Of a DNA stretch of 64,000 nt, positions 57,909 to 64,000 are shown piece by piece. Below the pieces are notes generated by a model, which searched no databases, had not been told where the DNA came from, and saw nothing but the letters and a program-made list of their open reading frames with translations. The stretch is from positions 682,001 to 746,000 of the forward strand of contig KQ964252.1 in assembly GCA_001566295.1 (NCBI GenBank), given 5' to 3'. This stretch comes from Microdochium bolleyi. Taxonomy: Eukaryota; Ascomycota; Sordariomycetes; Xylariales; Microdochiaceae. The translations under genes and the position numbers were made by a program. Position 1 is the stretch's first letter. Every line of letters starts with the position of its first letter.

Positions 57909-59956
57909 GGCGGCGCGATCGGGAGATGACCGGATTCGAGTATCTGAGCTGTTGAGGCGGTGACAAGCGGGGGTCAAGTTTGCAACACCCGCGTTATGTG
58001 AGCCAGATAGCGGCGGCCGAACAGTGATGACAGAGACTATGCCGCAGGGCTCCAGATGGGAAAGAGCTGCGCGTCTACCGTGATGCTGAGTGGCGGCGCT
58101 GGTTTTAATGGGCAGCACTCGGAGGCCACGTTGTAGTGACTCGAGACAGGCCGGCGGGGAGGTAGCGCTAGATCTGGATGGGTGGCAAGCTCGAAAAGTA
58201 GCTGCAACAGCCTGCAGCCAGCAATTGAGTCCGGAGAGGGGGAAAGTCCGGCGGGCGGAGATGGGTGCCTGGAGGTGCGGACTGGAGGCAGGTGAGGTCG
58301 TGGGGATGTTGGACTGGCTCGCAGTAACCTGGCCTGGTCGAGGTCGTGGTCCCCCCCTCCTTTGCAGATGACGCTCGGCTGGAGCGAATAGACAACCGTG
58401 GCCGACTGGCGGCGCTCATCCAATTGCGAGTTGTGGCCTCTATCTGACCCACCAGGCCAAAGCTCCCTCACTGCCCCACTCTTGCCCACCATGCCTTTGT
58501 CTTTCTCTTCCAGGCCCGAGGCCGCCCCCAAGGTGATGCGACAGTTATTGGTGAGATGCTCTGTGCTTTCGACGACTACAATCTGCTGAAATTCGCCTCG
58601 GGGCTCTCGCAGAGACGATTCGATTCCGAGCGTGGCCGGGGTGAGCACTCCCCGTCGCAAAAATACCACTTGTTCCGACCAGTACGTATCAGACTTCAAG
58701 CACATCATACTGCAGGCTGCGAGACATCGATCCGTTGTCATGTCAACAGCTCATTTCACAGTCTCCCTACAACAAAATGATGGAATGCGCTTTCTAGAGT
58801 GACTTCCCTCGATCAGTTGCAGTGAGCCGATCAACTTCCCGTTTTACATATCACAGTCTGTCTACCCACCTGCCGTGAAGCTTCAAGTAAGGTGCGGTCG
58901 TTTCGTGAGATGTGAGTCTGCCGAGACTTGAGGCTCGGTACCAGGTTCCACCAGGACTTCAAACCATCGCTGGTGCTTGTCATTGCTGCTGGGCCAGAGC
59001 TGTACTGTAGATGTTGAAAGGGTCGACTCACGCGGGCCAGCGTGGTGGCCCTGCAATTGTAAGAAGAAACTCGGAAGTTTGCGTCTGTGACTGGGTCAGC
59101 TGCTTCGGTCAGCTGTATCGACAAATGACCTCCCTGAGGGTGCCTGAGGGGGTACCCAAGCACCGTAATGATTTGGTTTGACTACCCTAGGGTATGACTT
59201 AGGGTCGAGCATTTAGGCACGTTGAAGTTGCCACGATGAGCATAGGTCATTTATTCGCCGCATGCAAGGATGCGGAGAGAGTCGTGAGTCATGCGAGGTG
59301 TCGACTTGAGCAGCAGCCAGGGACGTCTTGAATATTGCAAAGCTCTTCCTGAGCCTAGAGACAAAGTCAAGGCTCAGATGACGTCGTTGCACGTTCGAAA
59401 ATGCCTGTGGCGATGCTCGGAGACGTCCGAGTCTGTCATCAGGTGACTCCGGGTTTGACAGACCCAGCCAGCAGCAAAGCGCGAGAACTGGTGCGACCGT
59501 ACTCCGTAGTGCAATCTAACACGAATCAGAGCTTGAAGCCGTCGCTTCCGTGCGCCGGACGCAGCTTGCGTTAGTCCCTGCCGGCTGCGCCCCTGGACAC
59601 GCGTGCCCGCCCACTTGCCTGCAGCGTCGCTCCCGAGGCTGCCTCCCGTTCTCCGTACCGGCCGTCCAATTGCACCGAGTCCCTGCAACGGCTTCCAAGA
59701 TCCCTCCCTCATTAAGCTGTCGCATTTTTAGCTGCTGCTTACCTTAAACCATTTTCGTCGAGTCGGCGTGGCGGACCCTGATCAGACTGATCTTGACCGT
59801 TGTCCCCTTTTTGATCTCCTCACCTTCCGAACCGATCTCTCGAGACCTCAGCTTCCACGACAAGGACCCGAACATCCCCGATTGCCCCACGAACCCCGCT
59901 TCAGTCGCAAGCCAGAATCGTCATTGCAGTGTCCACGAGCGAACCCAAACAGCAAT
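57909..59956. promoter_or_regulatory. Divergent intergenic region SEC24/small membrane protein
   Basis: About 2 kb between two start codons. A TACTCCGTAGT motif is at 59500-59510. The last 300 bp (59650-59956) are C/T-rich on the + strand and should be the leader of the small membrane protein. No gene supported. Confidence 0.5.
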
Positions 59957-60374
59957 ATGGGCAAAATAGGGTACGTCTCTCGCGCGACGGCAGAAGTGCA
60001 CAGGCGGAGAAAACATGCTGTCGTCCCAACAGTGACATCATAGCTAACTCGATACTGTCGAATCGTTCTGCAGGCAGATCCTCCCGCTCGTCATCGCGCT
60101 GGTCGTACTCGGCGTAATCGGCTTCATCGTCTACGAGGTCTTGCAGACCGCCAACAAGATCGGCGAGAAGGCCGATAAGAGCATGGCCAAGCGCAACATG
60201 GTCTTCACCAAGGATGGCATGAAAGTCGGCGTCAAGCACATCGAGAATGAGAAATACGTCGACAAGACACAGAGCTATCTCGTCAAGGCCTGGAACCTAG
60301 CCGAGGAGGACAAGGCCAATGCCGCCGGCAGCGGCTCGAGCAGCAGCAACAAGACTGCCGCCAAGAGGAAATAG
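59957..60374 (+). CDS. Small conserved single-pass membrane protein
   Basis: Two exons: 59957-59970 (14 nt) and 60074-60374, with a 103-nt intron (donor GTACGT, branch GCTAACT, acceptor GCAG). Product 104 residues. Residues 6-28 form one hydrophobic helix (QILPLVIALVVLGVIGFIVYEV). A soluble part follows with KADKSMAKRNMVFTKDGMKVGV and YVDKTQSYLVKAWNL, then a Ser/Ala/Lys-rich tail. I recognise the TKDGMKVGVK and YVDKTQS pattern from short uncharacterised proteins of other filamentous fungi, but know no function. The short N-terminus before the helix suggests a tail facing the cytosol (inference). Without the 14-nt first exon, the membrane helix has no start codon. Confidence 0.85.
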
Positions 60375-63300
60375 ACGCATTTTCCCCTCACAACTCGTGA
60401 ACAGAGTATAACTACGCTAGGCATGTTTTGAAGCCTCGAGGCCCTGCTGGCACCAACACTACGATGGGCACCTGCATGATATACGAGAGGGCAAGATACT
60501 GCGCCGATTAAGCGATGCTGGGCAGACCTGTATTCGGTACTCTGATCTTTGGAGACCTCTCTTCTTCAATCTGATGCCCGACCTCTGGACTGGCTACTAC
60601 AACTCATCATGCAGCACACACAACAGCGCGTGGCAGGCTACCCAGAGAAGCATGGTCCTGGTGGCCGATAATTGCGGTGACCGCCTCTCTGCCACAACCT
60701 GGTCACACCGCATGGGATAGCCGGCGTGCGACATCTGCAAAATACGGGATTACGGACCGAGAGGCCTGCAATGAAAAGATAGGAACGATCTTGTGGAACA
60801 AGTCATGGCCTGCAGCTACCCGAACCTTGCTACTTGTTTCTGGATGGACTCGTACAAAATTCTGGGAGTTGCGGCCAGCCACAGATCGATCGGCTCCAGT
60901 TGACGGCCTCGTGCCCGAGACGCCCGTCATGCATGGAGTCCGGACGTGGGACAGTTGCAGCATGCGTAGTGTCATAATGAGGGATTGTCGCAGTGTTCAT
61001 GGACACAGCAGCGCGATGGCTGGATCACGACACAAGTGTTCTCTAGTAACAGCAACCAGGCATATATAGAGCAAGACATTTGGGTTCGGCATTTAAAGTA
61101 ACTCCAGGCATCGCCATACATTCTCTTACAAATGCGTTGCCTTCGTCGCTGGGAAGACCTGGACTAGTGGTAGATTCTAACGGGTGATGAGGACCGCCAT
61201 GCTGCTTTCAGCGATGTGCCTCTCGATACACCGATCACTCATATGCCCGAAGATAGGCATGCTTCCTACGCATCCCCACCGTAGTCTGAGTACGCGTACT
61301 TACCCTTACAGATTGCACTCAACTCTCCACGGCACGCATCTGGCTTGCAGGGCATGCAAGGCGTCTTGCCGTGCTTTCCGTACCACAACATATCCCAGTG
61401 CTTCATACCCATCTTTTCTTATCAGCTACACGCGACAGGCACGAGGGTATGGTACGCAGCGTAAGCCGGCCGGCAGTGTAAATCTCGCCGACCGACTGCT
61501 CCCCAATAGATGCAGATTCCGCGGTTTCAGGAGCGAGTCGCTTGTCGAGCCGGTCTGTATGGACCCTGACCGGTTCGCTCGGGACCTGATTTGCACTCGT
61601 AACGGGTGCTATAATATTATATGACCCTTCGTAAGAAAGACGTGCACCGGGATCACTCCCTCGCTGGCCATTTCCTAGGCTGGCCTGCCTGCTCCATATA
61701 TAGGATTGACTGGTGACGTGCTGTTTTAGGATGCTGGCTGACGTGCGAACTGGGCGATCAGGGGTCTTGTCAGATCAGGGTCCCGGCTATGGTCCTAGCT
61801 CTGGGTTTCAGGTCGAAATGTGATAGATGGCACGGGCCTGACTGCTCCGGATAGAGTGGTACCGGCACTTCTTGCATCGTCTTTTATTGGGACCCAGTTT
61901 GCTTTGTCTTTCAACTGGAAGATCAGAAGGAAGCACGCGCTGCGGCGATCAATTCGTGTCAAGGTGGTCCGCTCGTCGAGACCAGGGACGCTCCCGCACT
62001 TCGGCAACGTGGGCTCGGTGACAAGGCACGAGACCACGAGGGCCAGGCCTGCTTGTCCATACGCAATGCATGCGTGTGGTTGACCCGGCCATGACACAAC
62101 AGTCCACAGGACAGCTGCAGAAAGCCACCAAGCAGTCGATGCATAACCTGCGTGTGTGGTGGGTGGGCCTCTTGGCACAGAGAAGCCTCGGCTCGACGCC
62201 AGAGCTCTGCACGCAGAGGTTGCAAGCTTGATCAAGGATTTCTGTTGGCGATTGGCGAGGTTGATTGACTTGCGTCAAATACCGGTTGCTCATCACGTTC
62301 TGTCTCAAGGGTGCCGGCAACGTCTCCGTGCTGCTGGCTGGCGGGGGAGGCAGCAACGGCGAATGGCCGGTAGGTACAATAGATGAAATGCAACCCTCCT
62401 GCAGCAGGTGGCGCGGCATCTCATCTGGCATGACGCATCTGGACATCTCTTGCGAGGGTTCGAGTGATCAACCGACGACAAGACAGCATGTGGGATTGGA
62501 TTGCGCTGCATCGTCGACTCTGTGGATGGCCGGCAGGGGCGCGAGCTGCACATCTATCTCGCGACTTACTGCCATGTTTGGGCCAGTACATGTGCGCACA
62601 GGCAAGGTACTCACTCCATAATGTTGGTCCTCCGTTCCGTCCGTGGTTCGGGCTAGATAGTGGCTTGACAGCTGCTCGGCCTAGGTCCGCCTCTGCAGCC
62701 CGGCACAACTTCCCAGTCCCATGCCATGTCGGCTTCTGAGCCGGATGTGATTTGTCGTCTTTCAGATTGCGTGCGGGGACGCCACGAGGAGCCGCCGCAA
62801 GCTGGCAAAGACGGGACAACGTTGACAGGGCTGGACGAGGCTGGACAGGCATCATGGGCCAGGATCCGACTCGTGAGCCGTCCCAGGGTACCTATCGTGC
62901 TCCGAAGGCAGCGTGCCATGATTGAGTAGCCCTCGCGTGGGCATAGTTTGCATGGCGTGGCATGGCATGGTATGGCATGAGTAAGGGTACGCAGTATTGG
63001 GAGCAAGCCGCTGATGTGCAATCATCAGAGTTCCCTACCGGCCGACCCAGATTGTCGGAACATGCAGCCAACACCGATCTGTGCCCTATTGTACTTGAGC
63101 TCATGTCGAGTGTCGATCGTGGTGCTCAGCTCATCGCAGGCTGCGGGATGCTCGAAGTGTCTTATCCGGATCTGACCTAGTCAGAAGCAGGAGCTGAGTC
63201 GCGGCTTCCTGAAGAAACTCTCCGCCCACGGGCGAGATGCGCGTACCCTAGGGAGCGTACCTTTGCGCCACGACAGCGTAGCCCGAAACATGAGTGCACC

Positions 63301-64000
63301 ACCACGCGGCTGGGCGAATGCTGCTGCTTCACGCCGCCAACTCTATTGTCAGTGGGCAAGTCCTGTCAGCGAGGCCGCCCGTGGACAGCCGAGTTCCAGC
63401 CGTGTGCACGAGAATCTTCAGAGCATGGCGACTCTAGCGCAGCCACGCCCCCAGATTCCGACCCGTGAGTTCTGGCCTGTGACGGCACGGTTTCACAGCG
63501 AGGCCATGGGCATGCGCTAGAGCTGTCAAGGACGACAAGCCGGGCAAGATCGTCGCCGCAGAATGCAGAGGCGTGGCACTCGCGTGTGGCCCCAGTTCTA
63601 CCTAGGTAAGGTAGGGAATCTTCAGTCTTTACGGAGTATGCGTAGTCCGGTACCTCGAACCTTCCGCCGGCCCGTTGCCAGTGTCCATCATGCTCGAACG
63701 CCGCACAATCCCGAGGCGCTTCTCGAGATTAGCGACATCACTCGTCTGGATCCTGGGGTCCAAATCTCAACTCACGCGCTGGCTCGCCTTTCCGCACATC
63801 TGCTTCCTAGCGACGAGTCGACAACCTCGACTCTTACAACTGGAGTCAACGCGGACCGACAGCAAAGATATCGTCTCGGCACTCGAAGCAGCTGGCTGTC
63901 AACGGGTGACAGAATACTCGTTGTCTTTACACCTCGGCACCGCCCAACAGCGACCCTTGTCTCAGCCCGCTTCCGCGGTGTGGCTTCGACACCATCCCCG
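60375..64000. other. Gene-free right end of the window
   Basis: About 3.6 kb with no supportable coding region. It holds a GGCAT-rich stretch near 62951-62979, a TACCTAGGTAAGGTAGG segment at 63600-63616 of a type common in intergenic DNA of filamentous ascomycetes, and TACGGAGTA at 63632-63640. The last 400 bp become C/T-rich on the + strand and may be the leader of a gene beyond the window. Confidence 0.45.
62951..62979. repeat. Imperfect GGCAT pentamer repeat
   Basis: Short run of CATGG/GGCAT units with single-base variations (CATGGCGTGGCATGGCATGG and on). Minor simple repeat. Confidence 0.7.

Noticed and set aside
1..64000. Secondary-metabolite cluster, transposon, CRISPR array or viral insertion
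   Set aside because: No polyketide synthase, peptide synthetase, transposase, reverse transcriptase, spaced repeat array or viral protein signature was found in any frame.

Overview
The window is a stretch of nuclear chromosome from a filamentous ascomycete fungus (Pezizomycotina). The signs are short introns (about 46-172 nt) with GTRNGT donors and CTRAC-type branch sites, zinc-cluster regulators, pyrimidine-rich 5' leaders, and single-copy housekeeping genes in their filamentous-fungal form (POM152, ASH1-type SET methyltransferase, UBP6, CHO1-type phosphatidylserine synthase). I cannot name the species or class from sequence alone.

Layout. 1-6.4 kb: a protein with half of a zinc cluster and a hydrophobic C-terminus (571-3147), then the tRNA adenosine deaminase TAD2 with a very long disordered N-terminus (4139-6368). 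9.5-20.3 kb is the densest part: ASH1 H3K36 methyltransferase (+), ARPC4 (-), UBP6 (+), a 122-residue single-pass coiled-coil protein (-) and a SHB17-like histidine phosphatase (+). 20.4-21.5 kb: an unrecognised proline-rich gene (-). 27.7-29.0 kb: a Zn2Cys6 transcription factor (-), isolated between gene-free regions of about 6.2 kb and 11.0 kb. 40.0-44.5 kb: phosphatidylserine synthase (-) and a metzincin-like protease with a jacalin-like lectin domain (-). 48.0-60.4 kb: UCH37-type deubiquitinase (-), POM152 (+), SEC24 (-) and a 104-residue membrane protein (+). 60.4-64.0 kb: no gene that I can support.

The genes do not form a pathway or cluster. They are mostly unrelated core functions: chromatin (ASH1), actin nucleation (ARPC4), proteasome-associated deubiquitination (UBP6, UCH37), nuclear pore (POM152), COPII transport (SEC24), phospholipid synthesis (CHO1) and tRNA editing (TAD2). 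I saw no secondary-metabolite cluster, intact transposon, CRISPR array, viral gene or rRNA.

All exon boundaries were worked out by hand from splice signals, reading phase and family resemblance, not from transcripts. Several genes have very small exons that automated annotation often misses: a one-codon start exon and a 9-nt last exon in ARPC4, a 12-nt last exon in SEC24, and a GC-AG intron in the metalloprotease. The most unusual non-coding items are a 33-bp near-perfect palindrome at 3360-3392, four exact copies of a TACGGAGTA motif, and the 11-kb gene-free block upstream of the Zn2Cys6 regulator, which carries nearly all the simple repeats of the window.
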